Shown: positions 10,326 to 21,267, counted from the first letter of the stretch. The stretch: DNA of 64,000 nt from Siphonodentalium dalli (GCA_032622095.1 CP136061.1:54511762-54575761), one strand, 5' to 3'. The notes: a model not told the origin generated them from the letters alone. A program made the numbers and translations.

Positions 10326-10735
10326 ATTTATTTTTATTTTCCTGCCACTCATACATTTATTACACGCTTGTTCCTAGAAGTACAGTGTTATTGCTGTTCC
10401 ATATTTACAAATCCGTATGGAACGTACGTTTCTTACGCATCTCATTGACGTTCGCCTCAACCATGAAACTGGAACTATTTAAATAAAAGAATCATCACAC
10501 ATGACAAACACGCCCTGTATGATCGAGCCTAAATAAACCTTCAAATCCTGTATTTTTAATGCACGGATTCAAGCGCCTCTCATTCTATCCTTTCAGGATA
10601 GCACGAGTGCCGTATCTACAAACCCATTTACACATCGTGTCGTTCTGTGTATGTATTGAATGTTATAAGTCTTTAAATTCTTAAGGTTATAAATAATGAT
10701 GAAAGCAGGGATATGGCTAGAGGGTCTCCATTGTG
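10326..10735. other. unannotated sequence
   Basis: No repeats related to the rest of the window and no exon evidence seen. Includes a small ATTCTATCC/GGATAG hairpin near 10582-10602. Confidence 0.5.
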
Positions 10736-10737
10736 TG

Positions 10738-11000
10738 GGGGGTGTTCATTTCCAACCTAACACCATCATATGGTTGAATTTTCCAACTGATCACCATTTT
10801 GGTCCAAAAATTAGACCGATGTGGGGAAAATTGTGAATTTTGGTCTAAAACCACCAAATTTTACACTGAATACTCATTGGAAAATCCAACTATGGGAATG
10901 AATTCAACCTGCTTTAGGTCTGAAGTTTCCAACTGTTGATACCAGGTCAGGTTAGGAAATTTTCAACTGTTGAAAAATTTGGTCAAAGTTGGCAGGTGAG
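10738..11000. repeat. degenerate inverted repeat rich in TTTCCAAC
   Basis: Blocks such as GGTCCAAAAATTAGACC and GGTCTAAAACCACC, with GAATTTTCCAAC and its complement, recur in opposite orientations around about 10860. The wording resembles the 250-bp array at 41940-42600 (GGAAATTTTCCAAC). The alignment is too degenerate to set ends. Confidence 0.4.
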
Positions 11001-11056
11001 ACATGCCTCCCACCACCCCCCATACTCCAACCACCCCCCTGTCACCACCTCCCTGA

Positions 11057-11410
11057 ATAAAAGGGATCTATCCTCACCAATGTCTCACTTTGGTTAGTGA
11101 AACAATGAATGGTTGACGTTAATGGATCCATTTTGGCAGCAGCTCACATATCGGTCTCGTAGTATCCTTAGCTGATATATTTCCTGTGTCACATCATCTC
11201 TTGGCAGCCTGTAATAAACTTCCTTGATCACTTTATCCTTTGGTTACCTATAATACTTTACAATGACGCATTTAACTGATATTTTGCTAATCTCTGTCTG
11301 GCTTGGATCCTTTTAAAAGGACATTCTTTTTGCAGTTAATGTTTGTGTCTCGCATGAAGCTATCAATTACTTTGCCGCTCTATTATCTTATATTAATGGA
11401 TGAATTTATG
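11057..11410. repeat. ~355-bp segmental duplication, copy 1
   Basis: Matches 12906-13264. The core from TTTCCTGTGTCACATC to GACTGATATTTTGCTAATC-like sequence is almost identical over about 200 bp, and both copies end at TTAATGGATGAATTTATG. The 1.85-kb offset makes this a spaced direct duplication. Confidence 0.88.
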
Positions 11411-11468
11411 TAGCACGTATAATATGCAACATTATAGATGGTCTATCTCTTCCTATAACAAGTTTTAT

Positions 11469-12235
11469 TATGCCCCCGACTTGGAAGTCGGCGGGTATAT
11501 AGTCGACGTCTCCGTCCGTACGTACGTACGTCTGTACGTACGTCCGTCCATCCGTACAAACATTTTCCATTATTGTTCAGCAACCGCATTGCAGATTTAG
11601 CTGATATTTGGTATGGTGATAGAGCAGCATGGGGGAACAGCTACATGCATAATGCGGGTTTCGTCCACCCATTTTCACCAGAGTTATGGCCCTTTTTTAC
11701 TTAGAAAATTCAATTTTTCTCTTGTTTTTTGGGTTTCCAGATGATAGTGTGAGCTTTGGTGGTACAATTGGAAATCCCATTTTGCATTATTGTTCAGCAA
11801 CCGCTTGGCAGATTTAGCTGTTATTTGGTATGGTGATAGAGCAGCATGGGGGAACAGCCACATGCATAGCGCGGGTTTCGTCCACCCATTTTCACCAGAG
11901 TTATGGCCCTTTTTTTACTTAGAAAATTCAATTTTGTCTGTCGTACAAACATTTTGCATTATTGTTCAGCAACCGCTGGGCAGATTTAGCTGTATTTGGT
12001 ATGGTGATAGAGCAGCATGGGGGAACAGCTACATGCATAGCGCATGTTTCGTCCACCCATTTTCACCAGAGTTATGGCCCTTTTTTACTTAGAAAATTCA
12101 ATTTTGTCTGTCCGTACAAACATTTTGCATTATTGTTCAGCAACCGCTGGGCAGATTTAGCTGATATTTGGTATGGTGATACTGTCCATGCTTAATCCGA
12201 ATTGCTACGGTTGGGGGCAAATGCCATGCGACAGC
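11469..12235. repeat. TGCCCCCGAC-ended element with four internal reiterations
   Basis: Starts TGCCCCCGACTTGGAAGTC, then a CGTA/CGTCC microsatellite, and ends near GTTGGGGGCAAATGCC. The block beginning TATTGTTCAGCAACCGC recurs at 11571, 11788, 11960 and 12131 (spacings 217, 172 and 171). Each copy carries GAGTTATGGCCC. The reading frames here are translations of this repeat. Confidence 0.75.
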
Positions 12236-12296
12236 GTACCTCTTGTATAGTTTCATGGGTATAAAATAATAAATATCAATCGAAGACCCCCTGTCG

Positions 12297-12526
12297 GAAA
12301 TGCTTCTATCAATTACATAATATTGATTTTATTTCAAATTTTCTGTTATAATTTGCATACAATCAATTTGGGACATTTTACAGCTCACGTTCATTTGGGG
12401 CATATCATGCGGGATATTAAACTCTGTTTAAAAATTCTAAAAATAGTAACGGAAAAATGTCCCAATTGATTATCGTATTATATTGGAAAATATCGATATA
12501 AAATCAATATTAATTGATGAAGTATT
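12297..12526. repeat. foldback repeat, arms about 90 bp
   Basis: AAATGCTTCTATCAATTAC... on the left pairs with ...TTAATTGATGAAGTATTT on the right, and TTGGGACATTTT pairs with AAAATGTCCCAA inside. Arm identity is roughly 70-75 percent by eye. A truncated MITE-A abuts its right end. Confidence 0.65.
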
Positions 12527-12655
12527 TACCATTCACCGGAAAGCTCTCACTGAGAGCTTTCCGATGAATGGCAACAAGCCATATTTCCGACTAAATCCTG
12601 AAAAGTTACCCATAATTCTGCTGTGGTTAAGGAGCAGATTACTTAGGGCATTACT
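12527..12655. mobile_element. MITE-A copy 3, right half
   Basis: Has the loop (AAAGCTCTCACTGAGAGC) and the whole right arm ending GGGCATTACTG, followed by TA. The left arm is missing and replaced by the foldback repeat. Confidence 0.88.
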
Positions 12656-12905
12656 GTATTGAGGAAGAGATATAGACCATCTTCAGGTGTTATATGGGTG
12701 CTCCATTGCATTGTGGTGTGTTGCTACCAAAATTATTATGGCCATTTCTGAAATAGCTTTTTTGGGGTAATTCTTTCAGCCAAATTTAAAAACCAAAATA
12801 TATATTAGATTGAGAACTAGCTGAAACAGGCTCTCTTCGTGCACATTTTGATCTAAAACATATTGAATTTTTTTTTTAAATCACAAAAAAAGCACAATTA
12901 AAACT

Positions 12906-13264
12906 GAAAGGGATCTAAACCTCACTAATGCCTCAACAACTTCAGTTATTGAAGCAAGGAATGTCATCAAGGTTATAAATGTATCCATTTTGGCAGCAGC
13001 TGGTCTCCAGAGAATACTATTTCCTGTGTCACATCATCTCTTGGCAGCCTGTAATAAACTTCCTTGATCACTTTATCCTTTGGTTACCTATAATACTTTA
13101 CAATGACGCATTTAACTGATATTTTGCTAATCACTATGTCTGGCTTGGATCCTTTTAAAAGGACGTTCTTTTTGCCGTTAATGTTTGTGTCTAGTATGAA
13201 CCTATCAATTATGTTGGGCACTCTGTAGTTAAATATTCTTATATTAATGGATGAATTTATGTGA
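12906..13264. repeat. ~355-bp segmental duplication, copy 2
   Basis: Second copy of the block at 11057-11410. Differences cluster at the left end, while the middle (TGTAATAAACTTCC... CCTTTTAAAAGGAC) is nearly unchanged. Confidence 0.88.
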
Positions 13265-13308
13265 CAAATATAATCGCCTGAGTCATCCTGGTATACTGCT
13301 GAAGATGG

Positions 13309-13442
13309 GTAATGTTGATTTAGCTATGCCATTGGTGGGTCATGTTGATTTAGCCATCATGTTGTTGGATTATGTTGATTTAGCTATGATGTTGGTGGGT
13401 TATGTTGATTTAGCTATAATGTGGGTAGGTAATGTTGATTTA
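13309..13442. repeat. 30-bp minisatellite (GTTGATTTAGCTATGATG)
   Basis: The unit begins ATGTTGATTTAGC and includes GTTGGTGGGT. About 4.5 copies lie here. Further diverged copies lie at 13731-13820, and antisense-looking fragments at about 15270-15320. The array is split by a perfect palindrome and by a hAT element. Confidence 0.88.
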
Positions 13443-13579
13443 GGCAAGAAAATCGAGAAAAAACTCCAGAGAAAACCTTCAACACTCAGATAACCTGCAG
13501 TATAGGTCAATCTGACCTATACTGCAGGTTATCTGAGTGTTGAAGGTTTTCTCTGGAGTTTTTTCTCGATTTTCTTGCC
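13443..13579. repeat. perfect inverted repeat, 66-bp arms, 5-base loop
   Basis: Arms 13443-13508 and 13514-13579 match at all 66 positions, with loop AATCT. It is not related to MITE-A, B or C, and its ends (GGCAAGAAAATCG) are not seen elsewhere in the window. It could be a very young foldback element or a hairpin-mediated or assembly-generated inversion. No target duplication was recognised. Confidence 0.93.
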
Positions 13580-13820
13580 TTCCTCGCCAACTTTAACACT
13601 CAGATATGGCCTCGAGTGTTCTCACTCTCCGATGTCACCAGTGACACAGCCTAAGCACAGTGTATTTTCACTCTACGTACACCCCCAACCACTGGGGATG
13701 AACAAGAAGGACTTTTAGTCGATTTATTTATTAATGTTGATTTAGCTTTGATGTTGATGGGTCATGTTAATTTAGCTGTGTTGGTGGGTCATGCTGATTT
13801 AGCTATGATGTTGGTGGGAC

Positions 13821-14917
13821 CAGGGGCGTAGCAGCCAATATATTATTGGTACGGCTATATAAATATTGGGTATATTGACATCGAGCCGCGTAGCGGCGAG
13901 ATGGGGGGATGGTTTGGAAGGGGGTGTCCCACCTACCAAAATGAGAAAAGAAAATTCATTCTTGGATTGAAATGGAGCGATCCTGTGCAATCTAGAGCGC
14001 TTTTAACTGACATCCATTCACTTTGTCAATTCGCGTGTATGATGAGAGTACCGGTACTTACTTTTAAGCGATAGTACACTGGTCAACGCAATGATATGCA
14101 TGACAATGATGAGACAATCATTTTGAAAACATGAACGATGCCAACCTCATAAATACGACTTTGGGTTGCGGTTGGCCTACTACTAGTAGTATTTTCATGT
14201 TCACTATAGACAATGGTCTGATGGATTCAGTCTCAGTGGCCGTACTCTTAGCTTTATCGCCAGTATTGGCCGTTTCGGATAGCATTTGTTCATGTTCGAC
14301 AGAATGGACACCAGGCATAACTTGATCTTGTCCTGTGTTTTCATTAGCTGTGCTTACAGTAACATTTTATTTGAAATAATTCAAACGTTTCTTCTGTTTC
14401 GAAGTTTTAGTTGACATAATTGATCATTTGATGGTGACAACTGAAAGTCACGAAGCCTGGTGCAGGGATATATAGTCAGACTATAGTAATACTATGGCCG
14501 GACTAGCATTGAACCCTCCCTGGGCATCGTAGCTTTCAGCAATTACCATTTCAAATAACGCGCGACAAAAACATTCGGTTATGCCCCTTTGATCGCGCAG
14601 TACATATCTCGTGCATGCATTGTTCGACGTCGGAATGCAATCGATTGACGTACGTTTATAATACAACGTAACCGCTATACGACAACGTATCCTTATTATA
14701 AACCCAATGAACTCCAGGCATAATACGACGTAAATAATCTGGGTTACCTATATATAGATGGTTAAATGTGTGACTGAATCACATTGTAACACATTGTGCG
14801 TCATTTATCAAGTGATTGGAGAATGTGGCCGGTAATATTGGGCCTATTCAGTATTATTTTTTGGTGAAATATTGGTACGGCCAAAACCGTCCGGCCGTAC
14901 CTAAAACTACGCCCTTG
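13821..14917. mobile_element. hAT-3, non-autonomous hAT with target duplication GGTGGGAC
   Basis: Starts CAGGGGCGTAGC and ends ACTACGCCCTTG. The termini are flanked by identical GGTGGGAC at 13813-13820 and 14918-14925. The element landed in the 30-bp minisatellite (GTTGGTGGGAC|ACAATG). The subterminal GCCGCGTAGCGGC box and GTACGGCC motifs are typical of CAGGGGCG-ended hATs. No transposase domain was found in its frames. Confidence 0.93.
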
Positions 14918-15369
14918 GGTGGGACACAATGATGCTGTTAAGAAATAGTGTTGTTACTTTCCTTAAATTATCATTTTCAAGGACTTTGACAAATTTTATT
15001 CAAGAAAAAGGCACGGACTATAAAAGGAAACAATCAAGAACATGTCAATTTAATTTTTTTTTAATAATGACTGCCATTGTTGTTGCTATACATGATCGAA
15101 AGTGCAATCTAGGCTGCACTGTCATTGTTAACCTCGTTTCAGACAAATAGTCCATTTAGATTATGGCAGTGTGTGGAATCATTTGGATTTTATATAAAAA
15201 ACCTCGAAAATGACATTTAAAAAATATAATGGTACTTTTTCTTCATCATTTTGCCCTCAACAATATGATCGCTAAATCAGCAGGACCCACCAACATCATA
15301 ACAATCTAGCAAGACCACTTAACCATAGGTAATGATATACAACAATAGTCCCATGTTGAGTGTTATACA
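14918..15369. other. flank of the minisatellite, no gene
   Basis: Contains the resumed flank of the hAT-3 insertion site and, near 15270-15320, short complements of the 30-bp minisatellite (TAAATCAGCAGGACCCACCAACATCAT). A 73-codon frame at 14929 has no family resemblance. Confidence 0.5.
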
Positions 15370-15448
15370 CAGTAATGCCCTAAGTAATCGACTCCTTAAC
15401 CACAGCAGAATTATGGGTAACTTTTCAGGATTTAGTCGGAAATATGAT
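15370..15448. mobile_element. MITE-A copy 4, left arm only
   Basis: Left arm from CAGTAATGCCC to CGGAAATATG, then an abrupt switch to unrelated, more coding-like sequence. No loop or right arm follows. Confidence 0.85.
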
Positions 15449-15712
15449 GAAAGCATCCAATGCAAGAATTGGATCAGGACCTACATGGACGTGGTGTGGC
15501 ACGTTTACTCGGATGTTTCGATCAGTTACGATTACAGAGTGACGGAACTGCCGGAAATGGTTCTAACCTGCCAGGGCTGCTTGAATAAACATATTGTGAT
15601 CGCTTCAGATCGACTTTTGAGTCAACAGATTGATTGTGGCCATACATGGTCGGCATATTTACATAATAATACAAACAAAACACAATTAGTCCCCAAGTCT
15701 GACTCAAAATGA
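15449..15712 (+). CDS. orphan open reading frame, possible exon, unrecognised
   Basis: About 87 open codons (ESIQCKNWIRTYMDVVW... to KSDSK, stop TGA at 15710) with higher GC than the surroundings and a balanced residue mix including CQGC and GHTWSAY. The frame is joined at its 5' side to a MITE-A arm, so the true start is unknown. An AG acceptor after ATGCAAG at about 15460 is possible. No pyrimidine tract and no donor were identified. I recognise no domain. It could be a real exon, a decayed retrocopy or a chance frame. Confidence 0.35.
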   Translation, partial: ESIQCKNWIRTYMDVVWHVYSDVSISYDYRVTELPEMVLTCQGCLNKHIVIASDRLLSQQIDCGHTWSAYLHNNTNKTQLVPKSDSK

Positions 15713-15985
15713 ATTTAGTGACAATTCATGGTTTGATGCTGACAGCACAAAAATTGCAGAAAAGGCAGTTTTATGAACCCGGTCCATTGGATAATAAGGT
15801 GAATTTATATTTGCTTTGATTCACTTCCACCCAAGGAGTGAGACACGGAACTATATGATCAGAGAATACATCTGTGATATTTCATTTTAACACTTGCAAT
15901 CGCAATGCATGCATCACTCGCGACCACATCTGCATGGGGCTTTAATTACTGGATCAAAATTAATTAATACATATAGTCCCATGTA

Positions 15986-16198
15986 CAGTAATGACCTAAA
16001 TAATCGACTCCTTAACCACAGCAGAATTATGGGTAACTTTTCAGGATTTAGTCGGAAATATGGTTTGTTGCCATTCTTCGTAAAGCTCTCAGTGAGAGCT
16101 TTCCGATGAATGGCAACAAGCCATATTTCCGACTAAATCCTGAAAAGTTACCCATAATTCTGCTGTGGTTAAGGAGTCAATTATTTAGGGCATTACTG
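15986..16198. mobile_element. MITE-A copy 5, full palindrome
   Basis: TA-flanked 213-bp copy. The flanks on both sides share TAGTCCCATGTA, which also occurs at about 15347, so it inserted within or beside a small direct repeat. Confidence 0.92.
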
Positions 16199-16712
16199 TA
16201 GTCCCATGTATAGGGTTATACTGCTGATCCGTTGTTCATCTCTCTGTTAGGAGAGTCCCATGTCGAGCTTTACAAGGCCGCTCCTTTATGGGACGAACTC
16301 GAAGCTCCCCAGAGGCTGATCTGATCTTATTGAAAGTGTGTTGTGTGATGTGTGCCAGTGCCTGATAAGCAGATTAGGATTGTATCTGCACGGTTATGAC
16401 ACCTTGTTGGATTAGCTTTATTGTAAAGGTGATCAATATTTCATCGCAGATTATGACAGTTGTATTGAAATTCTATTGGTTTCTATTGTACGTCTGTGGG
16501 CATTATAGGTGCATGTACTGGTGCTTTTGTGGTATAAACTGACTTAATAACATAGTTTGACGACATTTTCCGGTGCTGCGGAAATGAAAGTGCACTCTCT
16601 GACAGGGAGTTAAAGGGACATGAGGCCTTCACAATGGGGAAATGTGAAAATTCTAAAAGTTTGTAACACATTCACAATAAGAAGAACATGGAACAATAGA
16701 TATATTTTGTTC
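16199..16712. other. unannotated, with a coding-like patch
   Basis: After CTCTCTGTTAG (16250) there is a GC-richer stretch to about 16330. One frame reads ESHVELYKAAPLWDELE before a stop. There is no donor and no family match, so no exon is called. The remainder is plain AT-rich DNA. Confidence 0.4.
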
Positions 16713-17097
16713 TTAAAGACATTATGTACTTGTTTGGGTGCGCAAAACTAATAAGTTGGTATTCAAATGCTATGCCCACTGGAGGAATGTAACATTCTAC
16801 TAACATCACCAAAAATCTGAAGCAAATCAACGTACCACTCCATAGAATACATCATCTGAACTACACTCAATTGTAAATATTTACTTCTCAATTCGGGACG
16901 CAACTATCGCCGGGATAGTGACGAAAACAATTTCGCCATCGAGAGTCACTGCATTTAATTAATATATAAAAATGACAGTGTGTGTTGACAATTTGGATAA
17001 AATATTTTTGTAAAAATTACTCCTTTGAATAAGATTGTTCTCCATTTCTATTTGATCACCCTACCGGAGTGTTTCACATCACTTTAAATTTGTTACT
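16713..17097 (-). mobile_element. K-family element copy 2 (reverse orientation)
   Basis: TTAA on both ends. Reads as the reverse complement of the copies at 9510 and 44402, including GATCACCCTACCGGAGTG near its right end. Confidence 0.75.
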
Positions 17098-17420
17098 GAT
17101 AACTCTCCAAGGACGATATGTATCATGTTAACAACCATTGTTGTGTAAATATTACTGTAACAGCTAGCGGAAGCATTTTATCAATAAACAGGTGAGCAAA
17201 ATCTTATCAGATTGCGAAAGGTCAGAGCAATGAAAAATATTCCAGAAAAACACAGATTTTCCACTAAAATAATTGATTTTCTATTGCAATGGGTGATGTT
17301 TGTTGATAAAATGACTGGCAATGTAACAGTAATGTTTACATTTCAATGGTTTCAACATGTGAAATCTCGTCACCGGAGAGATATCAATATTAAAAAATAC
17401 ACATCACAGCTGAACATGTA

Positions 17421-17633
17421 GTGTAATGTTCTAAATAATCGACTCCTTAACCACAGCAGAATTATGGGTAATTTTTCAGGATTTAGTTGGAAATATGGCT
17501 TGTTGCCATTCATCGGAAAGCTCTCATTGAGAGCTTTCTGATGAATGGCAACAAGCCATATTGCCGACTAAATCCTGAAAAATTACTCATAATTCTGCTG
17601 TGGTTAAGGAGTTGATTATTTAGGACATTACTG
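17421..17633. mobile_element. MITE-A copy 6, full palindrome
   Basis: TA-flanked 213-bp copy with terminus GTGTAATGTTC (degraded). It belongs to a subtype in which both arms carry the matched change GGTAATTTTTC / GAAAAATTAC instead of GGTAACTTTTC / GAAAAGTTAC. Confidence 0.9.
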
Positions 17634-17849
17634 TAGTGTATTCTATAAATGTGTAACCACATTTTCTCTCCCCCAGTTGTGAAAAAAAAAATTCTATAGG
17701 GACTCATCCTGCCAATTTCTATGACTCAAAATTATTATTTTAAACCCCTATTGAAGTTCAAAACAAGTTCAGGGAAGAGATAAATACACCATTTTAAGAA
17801 GTGTAGTGTCGAAATTTACTGCACTTTAATACAACAAGAATTTTGTCCT

Positions 17850-17985
17850 TTAACCCTTTCAGTGCCAAGTCCGATTTTAGAGCTCTTTCCATCAATGTAT
17901 CACATTATTATAATCAATAAATTTTTTTAATGATCAAGGAAATATGGGTTGATACAAAAATCGGACTTGGCACTGAAAGGGTTAA
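17850..17985. mobile_element. MITE-G, 136 bp, TTAA-flanked
   Basis: Runs from TTAACCCTTTCAGTGCC to GGCACTGAAAGGGTTAA. Its right arm contains GGGTTGATACAAAAATCGG. The reverse complement of that is found as the left arm of the composite at 48482, proving that a hairpin core was inserted into a G-type element there. Confidence 0.88.
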
Positions 17986-18300
17986 AGTAGTTTTATTATT
18001 CCGATTTGCAGTAGTTTAAACATGTCTGTACCCAATAATGTCGAAAATGACGCAATTGAAGATATTTAGCCTTTGAGTTGAGTGTTTATCAACAATTTTG
18101 AAAGCTATAATTGCCAAGTAAAATCTTCATTGACGACTAGGTCACTAAATGTCAATCCTGTAACTATTAAACGAAACACAAATGGAGCTTCACAGATATA
18201 GTGGGGGGGAAATTGCAATTTTGTCATGTTGGGTATGATATAAATGAATATTAGAAATTAATTATGTGTGTCGAAATGAGTGAGGTTTGCAGATAATCAC
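17986..18300. other. unannotated AT-rich sequence
   Basis: No recognisable repeat or exon. Confidence 0.5.
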
Positions 18301-18308
18301 TTATACCC

Positions 18309-18480
18309 AGGGGCCTGCGAATCAGTAGATGGGAAATTTCATTTCGAATCGAATCAGCAAATGATCGCATCGAATCTCGACTCGAATCATTGCATCAGAC
18401 TTATCAATAGTGAAGATGTAAATATCACTTGACTGCATGATACAATTCGAATTAAAACAGCTGATTTCGAACCGAATCTA
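18309..18480. mobile_element. degenerate hAT-2-like end
   Basis: GGGGCCTGCGAATCAGTAG resembles the TAGGGTCCTGCGAAT terminus and is followed by TTCGAATCGAATC-type clusters. No clear right end or target duplication. Confidence 0.45.
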
Positions 18481-18494
18481 TTTATTTCTTCAGT

Positions 18495-18610
18495 CCAAGG
18501 TGGTACCAAGATTGCTCAGTTGGTAAGGTGCATGGCAATTACGCAAACATGAACCATCCAGTGATGGTGAAGCTGCCTCTAATCCCTGCATGCACACAAA
18601 GGGAAGTTAA
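18495..18610 (+). repeat. possible tRNA-derived SINE fragment
   Basis: GATTGCTCAGTTGGTAAGG resembles a tRNA D-arm (RNA polymerase III A box). A related GTGGCTCAGTTGGCAAGG occurs at about 20869. A convincing B box was not found at the expected spacing, so this is a weak call. It does not fold as a tRNA by eye. Confidence 0.3.
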
Positions 18611-18893
18611 AGTGATTTATGAATCTAAGCAAGGTATAATGATAATCAGTCAATTGCTATTCTGGATTACTAATTTTTTGGTGGAAGTTATTTTGCAGTG
18701 AAGTTAACCCTCTGCATGGACTTTCCTTCCCCATAAAACTGATTTTGTGATATGGTCTAGCTGTTGTGATGGTCTAGCAGCTGAAACATGATAATATATA
18801 ACTCCAAATAAACCAAACCCAGTCAAACTAGTCAGGCCCGGTGATGCTGGAGAAAGAATAAATATCAATCCCTTATTCATTCACTCTTCAAGG

Positions 18894-19394
18894 GGTACTG
18901 TATACTGAATCCGTCCATTTATGGGACCATCTCCTTTTATACTCGACAGAATATATGCAACAAATGAATGAATTTGAGTCATGGAATAGTGCAAAATATA
19001 CTCATGTGCTCTATGAACGATATAAACAACATGGTAATTATAATTAAAATGAGTTTACGACTCAAGTCATAAACTCATTTTCATTATAATTACCATGTTG
19101 TTTACATCATAGCACATCAGTTTATTTTGCTAATCCATAGCTCAAATTCATTCATTTAATTGTTTCATATATTCTGTTGAGTATCAAAGGAGATATTGTT
19201 CCATAAATGGCCGAATTTAGTGTACAGTCCCAAGCCTTGAAATAGTGTGTCTGTCATTTGCAGAATGAGGTCCCCAGAGGGAGAATTTGGTGATGCTAGC
19301 CCGCTATGCGGGGTAGCATCACTAAATTCACCCTCTGGGGACCTCATTCTGCAAATGACAGGCACACTATTTCAAGGCTTGTACAGTCCCCTCT
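18894..19394. mobile_element. large foldback element with a nested MITE-C
   Basis: GGGTACTGTATACTGAATCCG on the left pairs with CGAATTTAGTGTACAGTCCC on the right, and CAACATGGTAATTATAAT... pairs across a centre near 19060. The arms are about 150 bp with moderate divergence. A MITE-C interrupts the right terminus, splitting TACAGTCC from CCTC. No open frame. Confidence 0.75.
19231..19381. mobile_element. MITE-C copy 2, minimal form (151 bp), target duplication TACAGTCC
   Basis: A single-cassette version with termini CAAGCCTTGAAATAG and CACTATTTCAAGGCTTG. Identical 8-bp TACAGTCC flanks it (19223-19230, 19382-19389). It lies within the right arm of the foldback element. Confidence 0.93.
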
Positions 19395-19470
19395 TTAAAT
19401 GAGGTCTCTGTTCCGCACAGATGGAGAGGCAAGTCACTTTTCTCTCAATCCATTGCACAAAGTTGAGATC

Positions 19471-19870
19471 TGTAACTCACTCTCCAATTGTGCCTTTGAA
19501 ATCCACTGATTGCAATTAAGCAGAAGATTGTTGGACTCGGATCTAATTTGTTCTCACGACTCCCATGTTTTTGTGCATTTTAATTGGCAGTCTCCAAAAT
19601 CAGGTGAGAATCGCATCTCGCTGAGAGGTAGTCTCCAAAATCTGGTGAGAATCGCGTCTCGCTGAGAGGCAGTCTCCAAAATCTGGTGAGAATCGCGTCT
19701 CGCTGAGAGGTAGTCTCCAAAATCTGGTGAGAATTCTGTTACTCACTCTCCAATTTTGCCTTTGAAATTTAGATTTGAAATCCACTGATTGCAATAAAGC
19801 AGAAGATTGTTGGACTCTGATCTAATTTCTTCCCACGACTCCCATGTTTTTGTGAATTTGAATTGGAATT
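19471..19870. repeat. direct repeat pair around a 41-bp minisatellite
   Basis: A block of about 115 bp (CTCACTCTCCAATT... CCCATGTTTTTGTG) occurs at 19471-19588 and again at 19740-19865. Between them a 41-bp unit (TCTCCAAAATCTGGTGAG...) repeats at 19591, 19632, 19673 and 19714. Confidence 0.9.
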
Positions 19871-19890
19871 TTATGAATTGGAATGGATTG

Positions 19891-20007
19891 CAATAATGCC
19901 CTAAATAATCGACTCTTTAACCACAGCAGAATTATGGGTAACTTTTCAGGATTTAGTCGGAAATATGGCTTGTTGGCATTCATCAGAAAGCTCTCAGGGC
20001 ATTACTG
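19891..20007. mobile_element. MITE-A copy 7, left arm plus right tip
   Basis: The left arm and loop continue to GAAAGCTCTCA and then join GGGCATTACTG directly. Almost the whole right arm is deleted. TA follows on the right. Confidence 0.85.
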
Positions 20008-20009
20008 TA

Positions 20010-21060
20010 GGTCATAAAACTAGTGAGAATGACCCCTCTGAGATTAACCCAGAATAATTCCATCTTTGAATTATAGCTCTGCCAAGATTCTGCCATCGAT
20101 TGAAAAATACAATATTCTTGGCTGATAATTAATGGAAAAGTAATAATGCATCGTGGTGCAGTATTTCTTCACTTCTTCTTGATAAAAAAAAAAGGAACAC
20201 AGTGACATATTTCTTGGAGGTAAAATCGACGCTGTCTCATCTTGGCGGGTCCTACTGAATGTCTATAAGTGTATCTCAAACAAAGCTGCACACTGCATAT
20301 ATGCTACATCATTACACATTGAGAATTTGAAATTCCGCTTTAAGGGAATTTCAGAACCGACTTTATACCTGAGGTGGTGTATACACTGTTAGGAATACTT
20401 AATAAAGCTATTTGTACAAATATGCTGAAGATTTGAGCCCTGCAGCTAGGATTAATGCAGAATAATTCCATCCTCGAATACTCGGCCAAGATGATGCCAT
20501 ATCAGTTGCAAAATCCAATTCCCCGGTCTGAGAATAATAAAAAAAACATGGTCGCACCATGCAGCATTTTGATGAATGCTTCAATTAAATTGCGCTGATC
20601 TTTTTTGGCTTCCGTCTGGAAACACGTTGTGAAATGTTCATTTAAATTCAAAGGCTTGACACATTAGCTGTCATGACTACTATATCATCTGAGGTAACCA
20701 ATTATGAGGCCCGTCTGAGACGTGAGATATGGGGCAGCTCATTATGGCCAGATATATGGTCTGTGTAATCAGTCGAGTGCAGTTTCGCTGAACCTTGCAT
20801 GTAATCACAGGATACTACATTTTGTTATTGGTTAGATTTTCATAGTTTGTCTCTAAGTGGTCCCCTGTGGCTCAGTTGGCAAGGTTCATAAGGTTAGCAT
20901 AAGGCGTTCAGCAAAACTGGTTCTCCCAATCTGAGAGCAACCAATCAGTGCTAAGGAAAGATCATAACCAAATTCATTTATCTGGGCAAGTTTCTCTGTT
21001 GATTTTCTGTGGATGGCATCAATGCGCAGTGGAGTGATTTCCTGAAGAACTTAATCCTTC
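20010..21060. other. mostly unique sequence, weak internal duplication
   Basis: A block near 20045-20180 (AGAATAATTCCATC... GCCAAGAT) resembles about 20455-20580, suggesting an old duplication with a 410-bp offset. A tRNA-like GTGGCTCAGTTGGCAAGG lies at about 20869, with GGTTCTCCCAATC about 45 bases on, as in a decayed SINE. No gene seen. Confidence 0.45.
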
Positions 21061-21071
21061 CATGACTGGAA

Positions 21072-21265
21072 TGGAGCTTTCTGATGAATGGTAATTATGG
21101 GTAACTTTTCAGGATTTAGTCGGAAATATGGCTTGTTGCCATTCATCGGAAAGCTCTCACTGAGAGCTTTCTGATGAATGGCCACAAGCCATATTTCCGA
21201 CTAAATCCTGAAAAGTTACCATAATTCTGCTGTTGTTAAGGAATCGATTATTTAGGGCATTACTG
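21072..21265. mobile_element. MITE-A copy 8, left end truncated, inside a MITE-B end
   Basis: Lacks the first about 40 bp of the left arm. The right arm is complete to TTACTG and TA. TTAATCCTTCCATGACTGGA on the left and CCTTTCATGACAGGAGC on the right are both MITE-B-like termini, so this copy sits at or in a MITE-B end. Confidence 0.82.
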
Positions 21266-21267
21266 TA

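Noticed and set aside
11790-12195. Two overlapping frames of 77-100 codons
   Set aside because: Both are translations of the reiterated block TATTGTTCAGCAACCGC.
20865-20960. tRNA gene
   Set aside because: A D-arm/A-box-like stretch is present, but no cloverleaf can be drawn and the B box is poor. Treated as a possible SINE scrap.
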